A DNA stretch of 64,000 bases, from assembly GCA_026399475.1 (NCBI GenBank), contig JAPLQY010000077.1, positions 62,001-126,000 of the forward strand. Direction: 5' to 3'. Shown in pieces: positions 6,672 through 15,081 of this stretch; the stretch's first letter is position 1, and each line of letters starts with the position of its first letter. This stretch comes from Rhodocyclales bacterium. Its GTDB lineage: Bacteria > Pseudomonadota > Gammaproteobacteria > Burkholderiales > Rhodocyclaceae. The notes under the pieces are model-generated. The model did not search any database. It had not been told where the DNA came from and was given only the letters and a program-made list of their open reading frames with translations. The position numbers and the translations under genes are program-made.

Positions 6672-7528
6672 TGCAGCAGCCGTCCGTCGGGCGGAAACAG
6701 CTCGTCGACGATCTCGGGCCCGAAGCGGTATTCGTGGCCGCAGATCTCGTCTTCGATGGCGATTGCCTCGGCATCGGCGAGCATGGCTTCGACTTCTTCG
6801 CGGCCCAGCGAGAGCAGCATGTTGCGCACTTTTTCCTCGTCGCGGGGACAGTGCCAGGCGGCCGGGCGCTGCGCGAAAAGCCGCACGTTTTCCTCGTGGA
6901 ACAGCCTCGTCAGCAGAGTCTCCGGCGGCAGCGCCAGTTCTTCGGGATGCACTGTGGCGGCGAGCTGTTCGATGCGGTTCCAGCCATCCACATCGCGCAG
7001 GTCGGCCCCCGGCAGTTTTTGCAGGAACAATCCGCAGGCGGTGTCGGCGGTCGCTGCCAGCCAAAGGCGGGCCGGCTGCTGTTCTGATTTTTCAAGGTAG
7101 TGTTCGAAGATCGCCGCCAGGGAATTGCCCACCAGCGGCACCACGCTCTGGTAGGGCGTTTGCGCCGTCTTCGGTTGCAGCGTCAGCACCAGCCGACCAT
7201 CGCCGAGCAGGTCGGCGACACCGCCGACATGGGCTTCGGCGTCCGCTGCCAGTTCGCTCTTGGCCATGCCGCGCAGATGCAGTTGTTCATTGCAGTCCAT
7301 CACCAGCATCGACACCGGGCCGTGGCCCTGCACCTGAAAGCTCAAGCGTCCGGGGGTCTTCAGGTTGCTGCCGATCAGCGCGGTGACGGCAGCCAGTTCG
7401 CCGAGCAGGTCGCGTACCGGTGCCGCGTAGCCGCGTTGCCCGGCCATCGTCGCCCAGGAGGGGCCGAGTTGCACCAGCGCACCGCGGATGTCGAGGTCTT
7501 CCAGCAGAAAGGCATGCACCGAATCCAT
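6668..7528 (-). CDS. hslO: Hsp33 family redox chaperone, variant zinc site
   Basis: This 286-residue cytoplasmic protein is Hsp33 by length and by the N-terminal domain (GHGPVSMLVMDC, TPYQSVVPLVG). Hsp33 normally holds zinc with CxC and CxxC Cys pairs and becomes a holdase when these oxidise. Here the first pair reads C227-P-R229 and the second D260-E-I-C263. The second Cys of CxC and the first of CxxC are therefore lost. His226 and His265 flank the two survivors and could complete a site. The redox switch is probably altered. It is convergent with the AraC gene. Confidence 0.9.
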   Translation of the reverse strand: MDSVHAFLLEDLDIRGALVQLGPSWATMAGQRGYAAPVRDLLGELAAVTALIGSNLKTPGRLSFQVQGHGPVSMLVMDCNEQLHLRGMAKSELAADAEAHVGGVADLLGDGRLVLTLQPKTAQTPYQSVVPLVGNSLAAIFEHYLEKSEQQPARLWLAATADTACGLFLQKLPGADLRDVDGWNRIEQLAATVHPEELALPPETLLTRLFHEENVRLFAQRPAAWHCPRDEEKVRNMLLSLGREEVEAMLADAEAIAIEDEICGHEYRFGPEIVDELFPPDGRLLH

Positions 7529-7535
7529 TGGATTC

Positions 7536-7883
7536 TTATCGGACGAAGCTGTCGAACACAGTGGGATCGAAACCCACCAGGGTCATCCCGGCCTCGTTTT
7601 CCGTCACCGGCCGGCGAATCACGCTGGAGTGCTCCATCATCAGCGCCACGGCCTGGCCCTGCGTGGTGATCGCCTGCTGTTCGGGCGTCAGCTTGCGCCA
7701 GGTGGGGCCCCTGGTATTCATCAGAGTCTGCCAGCCCAGCGTGCGGCACCAGTGCACCAGCCGTTCGCGCGGCACGCCCTGTTTCTTGTAGTCGTGGAAT
7801 TCGTAGCGGATGCCGTTGGAATCGCACCAGGCAAAAGCCTTTTTCATGGTGTCGCAATTCTTGATGCCGTAGATTTTTATCAT
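7536..7883 (-). CDS. ArsC/Spx/YffB-family thioredoxin-fold protein
   Basis: This 115-residue protein starts MIKIYGIKNCDTMKKAFAW, the thioredoxin-like fold of the YffB branch of arsenate-reductase-like proteins. The conserved Cys10 is present and there is no CxxC. True arsenate reduction is unlikely for this branch; E. coli YffB is described as glutathione-dependent and of unclear role. I chose the ATG at 7883; the open frame runs further upstream into the divergent macA region. It ends 7 bp before hslO, so the two are likely co-transcribed. Confidence 0.85.
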   Translation of the reverse strand: MIKIYGIKNCDTMKKAFAWCDSNGIRYEFHDYKKQGVPRERLVHWCRTLGWQTLMNTRGPTWRKLTPEQQAITTQGQAVALMMEHSSVIRRPVTENEAGMTLVGFDPTVFDSFVR

Positions 7884-7950
7884 CGCAATGCGTGGAGCGG
7901 AATCCGGGAAGAGGTGCCGAATCATAGCAAACACGGCATAATCGCCTGCC

Positions 7951-9108
7951 ATGAATACATCCATCTTTCTGCGCCGCATCCTGCCGGCGGCGCTCGCGCT
8001 CATGCTCGTCGTCGGCGGCTTCGTCTGGACCACGCGCGCCAAGCCGGTGGTCGTGGTGCTGAAGAGCGTTGACCGCGGCAATGTCGAGTCTACTGTCGTC
8101 AATACCCGCGCCGGAACGGTGGATGCCTGTCAGCGCACCAAGCTGTCGACCATACTCGGCGGGCGCATCGAAGTGCTGGCAGTGAAGCAGGGCGACAAGG
8201 TCAAGAAGGGCCAACTGCTGATGAAGCTGTGGAACGACGACCAGAAGGCGCAGCAGAGGCTGGCCGAGGCCGCTCTTGCCTCGGCGCGGCAGCATCTGAA
8301 CGAGATCTGCACCGGCGCCTCGCGCGCGGCGCGTGACGCGACGCGGCAGGGCAACCTGCGCGCCAGGGGCTTCATCTCCGAGGCCGGCGAAGACACCGCT
8401 CGCACCGAGGCGGAGGTGCGCAAGTCGTCCTGTGATGCCGCCCGCGCTGACGTCGGTCAGGCCGAGGCCAAGGTGCATGCGACCAAGGTGGAGCAGGGGC
8501 GCACCGTACTTTATGCGCCCTTCGATGGCATCGTCGCCAAGATCGTCGGCGAACTCGGCGAGTATTCGACGCCATCGCCGCCGGGTGTGCCCACGCCACC
8601 CGCGATCGACCTGATCGACGACACCTGCCTCTACATTACGGCGCCGATGGACGAGGTCGACGCGCCCAAGATCAAGGCCGGCCTGCCGGTGCGCGTCTCG
8701 CTGGACGCGTTGCCCAAGCAGCCGCTGAAGGGCAAGGTGCGGCGCGTGGCGCCCTATGTCTCAGCGGTGGAAAAGCAGGCCCGCACGGTGGACGTCGAGG
8801 TGGATTTCGAGATGCCGGCCACAGGCCACCTGCTGGTCGGTTATAGCGCCGACGTGGAGATCGTGCTCGGCGGCCGCCAGAACGTGGTGCGCGTGCCGAC
8901 AGCGGCGTTGATTGAAGGCAGCCGGGTGATGGTGTTGAACGCGGATAGCGGCAAGCTCGACGAGCGCAAGGTGAAGACGGGAATCGCCAACTGGGAGTTC
9001 ACGGAAATCGTCGACGGGCTGGCCGAGGGTGAGCGCATCGTCATTTCGCTGGAACGCGAGGGCGTCAAAGTCGGCGCCAGGGCCGTGGCGGACGAAAAAT
9101 CCAAATAG
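7951..9108 (+). CDS. MacA-type periplasmic adaptor of an ABC efflux system
   Basis: This 385-residue membrane-fusion protein has an N-terminal anchor helix (residues 9-27), a lipoyl/barrel-sandwich half (GGRIEVLAVKQGDKVKKGQ), a coiled-coil hairpin (about 90-175), the returning lipoyl half (VLYAPFDGIVAKIVGELGEY) and beta-barrel domains. It would link the inner-membrane ABC transporter to an outer-membrane channel. It is first in a four-gene operon with one ATPase and two permeases. No outer-membrane factor is encoded nearby. Confidence 0.88.
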   Translation: MNTSIFLRRILPAALALMLVVGGFVWTTRAKPVVVVLKSVDRGNVESTVVNTRAGTVDACQRTKLSTILGGRIEVLAVKQGDKVKKGQLLMKLWNDDQKAQQRLAEAALASARQHLNEICTGASRAARDATRQGNLRARGFISEAGEDTARTEAEVRKSSCDAARADVGQAEAKVHATKVEQGRTVLYAPFDGIVAKIVGELGEYSTPSPPGVPTPPAIDLIDDTCLYITAPMDEVDAPKIKAGLPVRVSLDALPKQPLKGKVRRVAPYVSAVEKQARTVDVEVDFEMPATGHLLVGYSADVEIVLGGRQNVVRVPTAALIEGSRVMVLNADSGKLDERKVKTGIANWEFTEIVDGLAEGERIVISLEREGVKVGARAVADEKSK

Positions 9109-9109
9109 C

Positions 9110-9814
9110 ATGGCCGTAATCGAACTTGCAGGCATCGAACGCGTCTTTCATCTGGGCGACAGCGCGGTGCACGCGCTGAGCCGTCTCGATGTCGGCATCG
9201 AGGCCGGCGAATACGTGGCGATCATGGGGCCGTCGGGCTCCGGCAAATCAACGCTGCTCAACCTGCTCGGCCTGCTCGACCGGCCCGATGCCGGCTCCTA
9301 CCATCTCGAAGGCCGCGACGTGACCACGCTGACGCCGGACGAGCAGGCCGCCGTGCGCAGCCAGAGGATCGGCTTCGTGTTCCAGAGTTTCCACCTGGTG
9401 CCGCGCCTGACCGCGGCGGAGAACGTCGCCCTGCCGATGATGCTGGCCGGCATTCCGGCGGCAGAGCGGGCGCTGCGGGTGGCGCAGGCGCTCAAGGACT
9501 TCGGCCTCGACCAGCGCGCCGACCATCGTCCCGACCAGCTTTCCGGCGGCCAGCGGCAGCGCGTCGCGATTGCCCGCGCTACCATCATGCAGCCCGCTGT
9601 ACTGCTGGCCGACGAGCCGACCGGCAACCTCGATCGCGCGACCGGCGACGACGTCATCCACCTGCTCGAAGCGCTCAACCAGCGCGGCATGACCCTGATC
9701 ATCGTCACCCATGACCCGAAGATCGGCACCCGGGCCAAGCGGCAATTGATGATGGAAGATGGTCTGCTGAAGAGTGACAGCGCGCGGCCGGCAATTGCGG
9801 CCACAGCGACTTGA
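9110..9814 (+). CDS. ABC transporter ATP-binding protein (MacB/LolD type)
   Basis: This is a 234-residue ATPase. Walker A is GPSGSGKST (about 40-48), the signature LSGGQRQRVAIARA lies near 145, and Walker B with D-loop is [11 protein letters not shown]. The start ATG is 1 nt after the macA-like stop; the open frame upstream is a shadow. It energises the FtsX-type permeases downstream. In MacB proper the ATPase and permease are fused; here they are separate proteins. Confidence 0.9.
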   Translation: MAVIELAGIERVFHLGDSAVHALSRLDVGIEAGEYVAIMGPSGSGKSTLLNLLGLLDRPDAGSYHLEGRDVTTLTPDEQAAVRSQRIGFVFQSFHLVPRLTAAENVALPMMLAGIPAAERALRVAQALKDFGLDQRADHRPDQLSGGQRQRVAIARATIMQPAVLLADEPTGNLDRATGDDVIHLLEALNQRGMTLIIVTHDPKIGTRAKRQLMMEDGLLKSDSARPAIAATAT

Positions 9815-9823
9815 GGCGACATC

Positions 9824-11035
9824 ATGCGTAATGCCGATGTGCTGCGTTTCGCCCGCGATGCCGCGACGGCCTATCCGCTGCGCACCTCGCTGTCAGTGCT
9901 GGCGATGGCCATCGGCGTGGCGGCCGTGGTGGTGCTTACCTCACTCGGCGACGGCGCGCGGCGCTACGTCGTCGAGCAGTTTTCCTCGCTCGGCAGCAAC
10001 CTCGTCATCGTCCTGCCGGGACGCTCGGCCACCGGCGGTTTCAGCCCGGCCAATGCGGTGACCACCACGCCGCGCGACCTGACCGTGGACGATGCGGCGG
10101 CATTGGCCCGTCTTCCTGCGGTGCGGCACGTGGCGCCGCTGACCGCCGGCACCTCCGAGATCAATGCCAACGGACGGCTGCGCGAAGTAGTGGTCGCCGG
10201 CACCGCGTCTACCTACCTCGAAATCCGCAGCTTCAAGATCGCCCAGGGCCATTTCCTGCCGGAGGCCGACTGGAATCGTGGGGCACCGGTAGCCGTGATC
10301 GGCGCCAAGATCCAGGAGGAGATCTTTTCCGGCCGCTCCGCGGTGGGGGAACTGATCCGCCTCGGCGACCGGCGCCTGCGCATCGTTGGCGTGCTGAAGG
10401 CCACCGGCCAGGGGGTAGGAGGCATGAACACCGACGAGGTGGTATTCGTGCCGGTGGGAATCGCCCAGGGCATGTTCAACACTCATACCCTGTTCCGCAT
10501 CCTGATCGAGGCCAGGAGCCGCGACCAGATAGAGGAGGTGAAGCGAGAGGTGGCGGCCATCCTCAAGACCCGCCATAGCGGCGAGGAAGATGTCACGGTG
10601 ATCACCCAGGATGCCGTGCTGGCGACCTTCGACAAGCTGCTGCGCGCTCTTACCGCCGCGGTGGCCGGCATCGCGGCGATCAGCCTGGCCGTGGCCGGCA
10701 TCCTGGTGATGAACGTGATGCTGGTGGCGGTGACTCAGCGCACGGCCGAAATCGGCCTGCTCAAGGCGCTCGGCGCACGCGGCGACACCATCCGCAACGC
10801 CTTCATGGCCGAGGCTGCCATGCTGTCCCTGGTCGGTGCGCTGACCGGCTACGGCCTCGGCCTGTTCGGCGCCTTCATTCTGCGCCAGATGTACCCGGTG
10901 TTTCCCGCCTATCCGCCGGATTGGGCGGTGGTCGCCGCCCTGGTGACGTCGCTGACCACCGGCCTGCTGTTCGGCATCATGCCGGCGCGGCGAGCGGCGC
11001 GGCTGGATCCGGTGCAGGCATTAATGAAACACTGA
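9824..11035 (+). CDS. MacB-type ABC transporter permease, first copy
   Basis: This 403-residue FtsX/MacB permease has an N-terminal membrane helix (about 20-40: LSVLAMAIGVAAVVVLTSLG), a large periplasmic MacB-PCD domain (about 50-270) and three C-terminal helices, with the usual QRTAEIGLLKALGA coupling motif and ARRAARLDPVQAL tail. It is paralogous to the next permease. A heterodimeric transporter with a single shared ATPase is the likely assembly. Exported substrate is unknown. Confidence 0.88.
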   Translation: MRNADVLRFARDAATAYPLRTSLSVLAMAIGVAAVVVLTSLGDGARRYVVEQFSSLGSNLVIVLPGRSATGGFSPANAVTTTPRDLTVDDAAALARLPAVRHVAPLTAGTSEINANGRLREVVVAGTASTYLEIRSFKIAQGHFLPEADWNRGAPVAVIGAKIQEEIFSGRSAVGELIRLGDRRLRIVGVLKATGQGVGGMNTDEVVFVPVGIAQGMFNTHTLFRILIEARSRDQIEEVKREVAAILKTRHSGEEDVTVITQDAVLATFDKLLRALTAAVAGIAAISLAVAGILVMNVMLVAVTQRTAEIGLLKALGARGDTIRNAFMAEAAMLSLVGALTGYGLGLFGAFILRQMYPVFPAYPPDWAVVAALVTSLTTGLLFGIMPARRAARLDPVQALMKH

Positions 11036-11044
11036 GATGAGAGC

Positions 11045-11224
11045 CTATTCCCCAGCCCCGTCCCACGGGCGGCATTGCACTGCCGCCCGGCTGCGGCAGC
11101 GAGACGCAGTGCGTCTTGAAACCCTGCCTTCGCCCCCGTGGGAAGGGGTGACCACGGTTCAGCCGCTATGCGACTTCCGTCGCTTACGTTTCGGCCCTCC
11201 TTGGGGTGGCCCGGCGGAGGGCCG
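11045..11224. repeat. Dispersed GC-rich hairpin repeat, copy 1
   Basis: This intergenic stretch between the two permease genes carries cccgtcccac...gtgggaagggg, then GGTTC-a-GCCGCT-a-TGCG, then CTTGGGGTGGCCCGGCGG. The same ordered blocks recur at 37612-37716 and shorter versions at 44443-44545 and 54010-54040. It keeps the reading direction of the operon and ends at the next start codon. Confidence 0.6.
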
Positions 11225-12427
11225 ATGCTGATCGCCGACGCCCTCAAGCTGGCCATTCGTGCCATCGTTTCCCAGCGCCTGCGCAGCTTCCTGACCCTGC
11301 TCGGGATTGCCGTCGGCATCGCCGCGGTGATCCTGCTGACCTCCATCGGCGAGGGCATCCATCGCTATGTGCTGGCCGAGTTCACCCAGTTCGGCACCAA
11401 TGCCGTCGGCGTCCATCCCGGGCGTACCAAGACTGGCGGCGGCGCGCTGTCCGGCCTGCCGAGCAGCGCCAGGCCGCTCTCGCTGGATGACGCCGAAGCT
11501 CTGGCGCGCCTGCCCAACGTCGTGGCGGTAACGCCCAGCGTCATTGGCAACGCCGAAGTCAACGCCAACGGACGCCTGCGCCGCGTCTCGGTCTATGGCG
11601 TTGGCCCGGGCATGCTCACCGTGTTCAAGCTCAAGGTGCGCAGCGGCCAGTTCCTGCCGGCAGACGAGGCTGGCAGTGCTCGCGCCCAGGTGGTGCTGGG
11701 CTCCAAGCTGAAGAACGAACTGTACGGCAGCGAGAATGCGCTCGGCACGCGGGTGCGCATCGGCGGCTTGCAGTTCCGCGTGATCGGCATCATGGAATCC
11801 AAGGGCCAGTTTCTCGGCATCGATCTCGACGACACCGCCTGGGTGCCGGCGGCACGCGCCCTCGAACTGTTCAATCGCGAGGGCCTCAATGAAATCAACA
11901 TCTCCGCCGCCGAAGGCGTGCCCTCGGCGACCGTGGTGGCCGCGGTCAAGGAGATGATGAAAGCCCGCCATGGCCACGAGGATGTCACCATCATCAGCCA
12001 GGATGAAATGCTGAGCACGCTGTCCGGCATTCTCGACGTGCTGACCATGGCTGTCGGCGCGCTGGGTGGCATCTCGCTCCTGGTCGGCGGGGTCGGCATC
12101 GTCACCATCATGACCATCGCCGTCAGCGAACGGACCAACGAGATCGGCCTGCTGGTGGCGCTCGGCGCGCGGCGCCAGACCATCCTCGGCCTTTTCCTCG
12201 GCGAAGCCGTGGCGCTCGCCGCGATCGGCGGCCTGGTGGGCCTGCTGCTGGGCATCGGGCTGGCGCAGGCGATCAACTTCTTCGTCCCCGCCTTGCCGGT
12301 CCATACGCCCCTGTCATTCGTGCTGCTGGCCGAAGCGCTCGCAGCGGCGATCGGTCTGGCGGCAGGTGTGCTGCCCGCCAGGCGCGCGGCGCGTCTCGAT
12401 CCGGTGGAGGCGTTGAGGACGGAGTGA
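11225..12427 (+). CDS. MacB-type ABC transporter permease, second copy
   Basis: This 400-residue permease has the same architecture as its upstream paralogue: an N-terminal helix, a periplasmic domain, three C-terminal helices, SERTNEIGLLVALGARRQTI and an ARRAARLDPVEAL tail. Conserved blocks such as NANGRLR and HEDVTIISQDEMLSTL show that the two permeases arose by duplication. I chose the ATG at 11225 because the open frame upstream runs through a dispersed repeat. It is last in the macA-like operon. Confidence 0.87.
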   Translation: MLIADALKLAIRAIVSQRLRSFLTLLGIAVGIAAVILLTSIGEGIHRYVLAEFTQFGTNAVGVHPGRTKTGGGALSGLPSSARPLSLDDAEALARLPNVVAVTPSVIGNAEVNANGRLRRVSVYGVGPGMLTVFKLKVRSGQFLPADEAGSARAQVVLGSKLKNELYGSENALGTRVRIGGLQFRVIGIMESKGQFLGIDLDDTAWVPAARALELFNREGLNEINISAAEGVPSATVVAAVKEMMKARHGHEDVTIISQDEMLSTLSGILDVLTMAVGALGGISLLVGGVGIVTIMTIAVSERTNEIGLLVALGARRQTILGLFLGEAVALAAIGGLVGLLLGIGLAQAINFFVPALPVHTPLSFVLLAEALAAAIGLAAGVLPARRAARLDPVEALRTE

Positions 12428-12557
12428 GGCGGTGCGGGATGCCGGCGACCTGATCTAAAAGCTGGCACCAATGAGACGGTGATTTATGCTGCCGCAGCAT
12501 TCGATGCGAAGGCGATCCTGAAAACGGAAACCGCCCTCGCGAAAAATTGCCCCGCGA

Positions 12558-13463
12558 TTACATCTTGATCGAGCGGTATTGCGCCGTCATGCAGTGCGTT
12601 GCGCCGGGCGCCAGCTGAATCACATCGTCGGCGGCGTTCGCGGTTTCGACGCAGACCATGCCGAGGTGGCCGTCGGGGCCGAAGTCGCCCATCTTGTCGG
12701 CCTTTTCGGTCCACGGGTTCCACACTACAGTGGAGCCGCTGCCGGTGCTGGTGATGAGGATGCGACGGCCCAGTACCGGGTCGTGGATCTCGCAGTGGCC
12801 GCGCGTGGCGAGGTAGATGCGGTCGGTTTCCTGGGTGAAATTGACGGCGCCTTGCTGCGACTTGCGCCCGCCGCCGTCCATCTTGTCGATGTACTCGCAG
12901 GCTTCGAGTCCCGTGAGCGTGGCCTTGCGGATGTCGCCGATCTCGAAATAGGTGTGCAGGGCCTGGCCGAGTTCAAAAGGCTTGGCGCCGGTGTTGGTGG
13001 TGGCGAGTTCGACTTCCAGCTCGGGGCCGACAGTGACGATGTTCCTCACCGTCGAAGCGTGCGGCCATTGCGCGCGGGTGGTCTCCGACTGGAGCAGTTC
13101 GAATTCGAGACGTACGCGGTGATCGGGCAACAACCCGGCGTCGATCAGTTGCCACGGCACGGTGCGGGCGAAGCCGTGGCCGGGGAACTGGGTGTTGTCC
13201 GGGTGCGCGCCGAACCAGGGCCAGCATACCGGCACGCCGCCGCGGATCGACTTGCCCGGTGCAAATTTGGCGAGCTTGCTGAGCCAGATCAGTGGCGCAT
13301 GGCCGGCCGGCTGGTAGCTCATGACATGGGCACCCTGCAACGCGATGCTGGCAGTAGCGTAGCGGGTGGTGATGTGCGCCACGACGAAGCCGTCCGGCCT
13401 TTCCTCGAAGGCAAGAATGTCAGCGATGGCGAGACGGCGATTCAGTTCAGCGGCTTGGCTCAT
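12558..13463 (-). CDS. D-hexose-6-phosphate mutarotase (YeaD-type)
   Basis: This 301-residue cytosolic protein belongs to the aldose-1-epimerase-fold YeaD family that interconverts anomers of glucose-6-phosphate. Visible family blocks are GAHVMSYQPAG, IRGGVPVCWPWFG, HGFARTVPW, the catalytic-His-type QALHTYFEI and VWNPWTEKA...G. The start at 13463 (MSQAAELNRR) is preferred over one 17 codons upstream, although its ribosome-binding site is weak. It follows the halogenase-like gene by 65 bp on the same strand. Confidence 0.85.
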   Translation of the reverse strand: MSQAAELNRRLAIADILAFEERPDGFVVAHITTRYATASIALQGAHVMSYQPAGHAPLIWLSKLAKFAPGKSIRGGVPVCWPWFGAHPDNTQFPGHGFARTVPWQLIDAGLLPDHRVRLEFELLQSETTRAQWPHASTVRNIVTVGPELEVELATTNTGAKPFELGQALHTYFEIGDIRKATLTGLEACEYIDKMDGGGRKSQQGAVNFTQETDRIYLATRGHCEIHDPVLGRRILITSTGSGSTVVWNPWTEKADKMGDFGPDGHLGMVCVETANAADDVIQLAPGATHCMTAQYRSIKM

Positions 13464-13528
13464 GGGTATTTGTCCGGGTGTGGTTGGCGATTTCGTCGTT
13501 GATGAAGGTATCAAAGGGATTCACATTG

Positions 13529-15040
13529 CTAGCGCGAGTGCAGCAGGCGGACCAGGTCGCCATGGTCGGGCAGGGACTGTGCCAGTGCCAGGTTGGCGGC
13601 CTTGATTTGCAGCATGGCCTGCCAGGTGGCTTGCCCGCTCATTTGTGCGGTCATGGCGTGCGGGGTTTGCGGCAGGCGGTCGAAGCCCGTGGCAATCGAA
13701 TAAAAGCTGGTGTCGCCGAACAGCGAATGGCCCTGCCAGTCGACGAGGCCGGTGCGGTCGTAGAGTTCCAGCGTTTCAGCCAGCGAGTCGGGAGGCGTCA
13801 GGGCGCGGGCGGCGCGCCAGAACCCGGTGTCGTTGCGCTGGTTGAGCAGGTAGTGGAGAACGATGAAGTCGCGGGCTTCGTCATATTCCCGGGCCACTGC
13901 CTGGTTGTAGCGGCGAATCAGCAGGGGATCGAAACCGGTGTCGGGAAAATAGTCGAGAAACAACTCGACGCTTTTTTGCGCCAGGTAGATGCCGGTGGAT
14001 TCGAGCGGTTCCAGAAAGCCGGCCGAGAGGCCGACGGCAAGGCAATTTTTGACCCAGAAATTCTCGCGGCGGCCGACCTTCATCGCCAGGTGTGCGGGCG
14101 CGGCATCCGCTTGTCCGACATGGGCCTTCAACTCCTCGGCGGCCTGTTCCCGGGAGAGGAAGCGGCTGGAATAGACGTAGCCGCAGCCGACCCGGTGGCG
14201 CAGGGGAATGCGCCAGCACCAGCCTGCCTTGAGGGCGGTGGCGCGGGTACAGGGATGAAAATCGCCGTCGTGCGGGAGGGGCAGCACCGCGGCGCTGTCG
14301 CACAGCAAGTGATCGGCCCAGCTGACGAAGCCGTCGCCCAGGCTGCGCTCGATCAGTTGCGCGGCGAAGCCGCTGCAGTCGATGAACAGGTCGGCCTGCA
14401 GGGCGCCATGGGCGGCGGTGTCCACGTGGCTGATGAAGCCGCGCTGGTCAAGGGCAACGTGGCGTACGTCGTCGATGATGTGGCGCACGCCGCGTCCGAC
14501 CGCCACGTCGCGCAGGGTGGCGGCGAAGGCGCGCGCGTCGAGGTGGTAGGCGTAGGCGCCCTGGCGCATGATCGCCGAGGTCGCCAGCGGATTTCCTTCA
14601 AGGGGATGCGGTCCGCGGCTCATGTCGCCCAGCAGCGCCTGCAGCGAGTAGGAGACGTAGGACGAAGCATCGCGGCCTTCCTGGCGCTGGCGCAGCCAGT
14701 GGTGGAACAGCGGCAGGTTGGCGATCTGCGGCGCGCCGACGACGCCGAAGGGATGCCAGATTTCGTCGGCGCCGCGATGCCAGTCGATGAACTTGATGCC
14801 GAGTTTGTAGGTGGCGTTGCTGGCCTTCATGAAGGCGGCTTCGTCGATGCCCATGGCGCGCAGGAAAGCCACCAGGGGCGGCACCGTGGCCTCGCCGACG
14901 CCGATGGTGCCGATCGCCTCGGATTCGACCAGGGTGATGCGGCAGAGCTTCGGGTCGAGGAAGCGGTTGAGGAAGGTGGCGGTGATCCAGCCCGCAGTAC
15001 CCCCGCCGACGATCAGGATGTTCTTGATGGGTTGCTGCAT
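13529..15040 (-). CDS. Tryptophan-halogenase-family flavoprotein
   Basis: This 503-residue protein of the flavin-dependent halogenase family has the FAD motif ILIVGGGTAGW near the N-terminus, the family lysine region (FMKASNATYKLGIKF) and the signature WxWxIP as WCWRIP (AGWCWRIPLRHRVGCGYVYS). All hallmark elements for FADH2-dependent halogenation are therefore present. Substrate is unknown. Many family members in proteobacteria sit outside antibiotic clusters and act on unknown compounds. It lies 41 bp downstream of moeA, same strand. I chose MQQPIKNILI at 15040. Confidence 0.85.
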   Translation of the reverse strand: MQQPIKNILIVGGGTAGWITATFLNRFLDPKLCRITLVESEAIGTIGVGEATVPPLVAFLRAMGIDEAAFMKASNATYKLGIKFIDWHRGADEIWHPFGVVGAPQIANLPLFHHWLRQRQEGRDASSYVSYSLQALLGDMSRGPHPLEGNPLATSAIMRQGAYAYHLDARAFAATLRDVAVGRGVRHIIDDVRHVALDQRGFISHVDTAAHGALQADLFIDCSGFAAQLIERSLGDGFVSWADHLLCDSAAVLPLPHDGDFHPCTRATALKAGWCWRIPLRHRVGCGYVYSSRFLSREQAAEELKAHVGQADAAPAHLAMKVGRRENFWVKNCLAVGLSAGFLEPLESTGIYLAQKSVELFLDYFPDTGFDPLLIRRYNQAVAREYDEARDFIVLHYLLNQRNDTGFWRAARALTPPDSLAETLELYDRTGLVDWQGHSLFGDTSFYSIATGFDRLPQTPHAMTAQMSGQATWQAMLQIKAANLALAQSLPDHGDLVRLLHSR

Positions 15041-15081
15041 CGGGTCGGGGTGACGAACAGGTTTGGCGGTCAGGCCGACGT

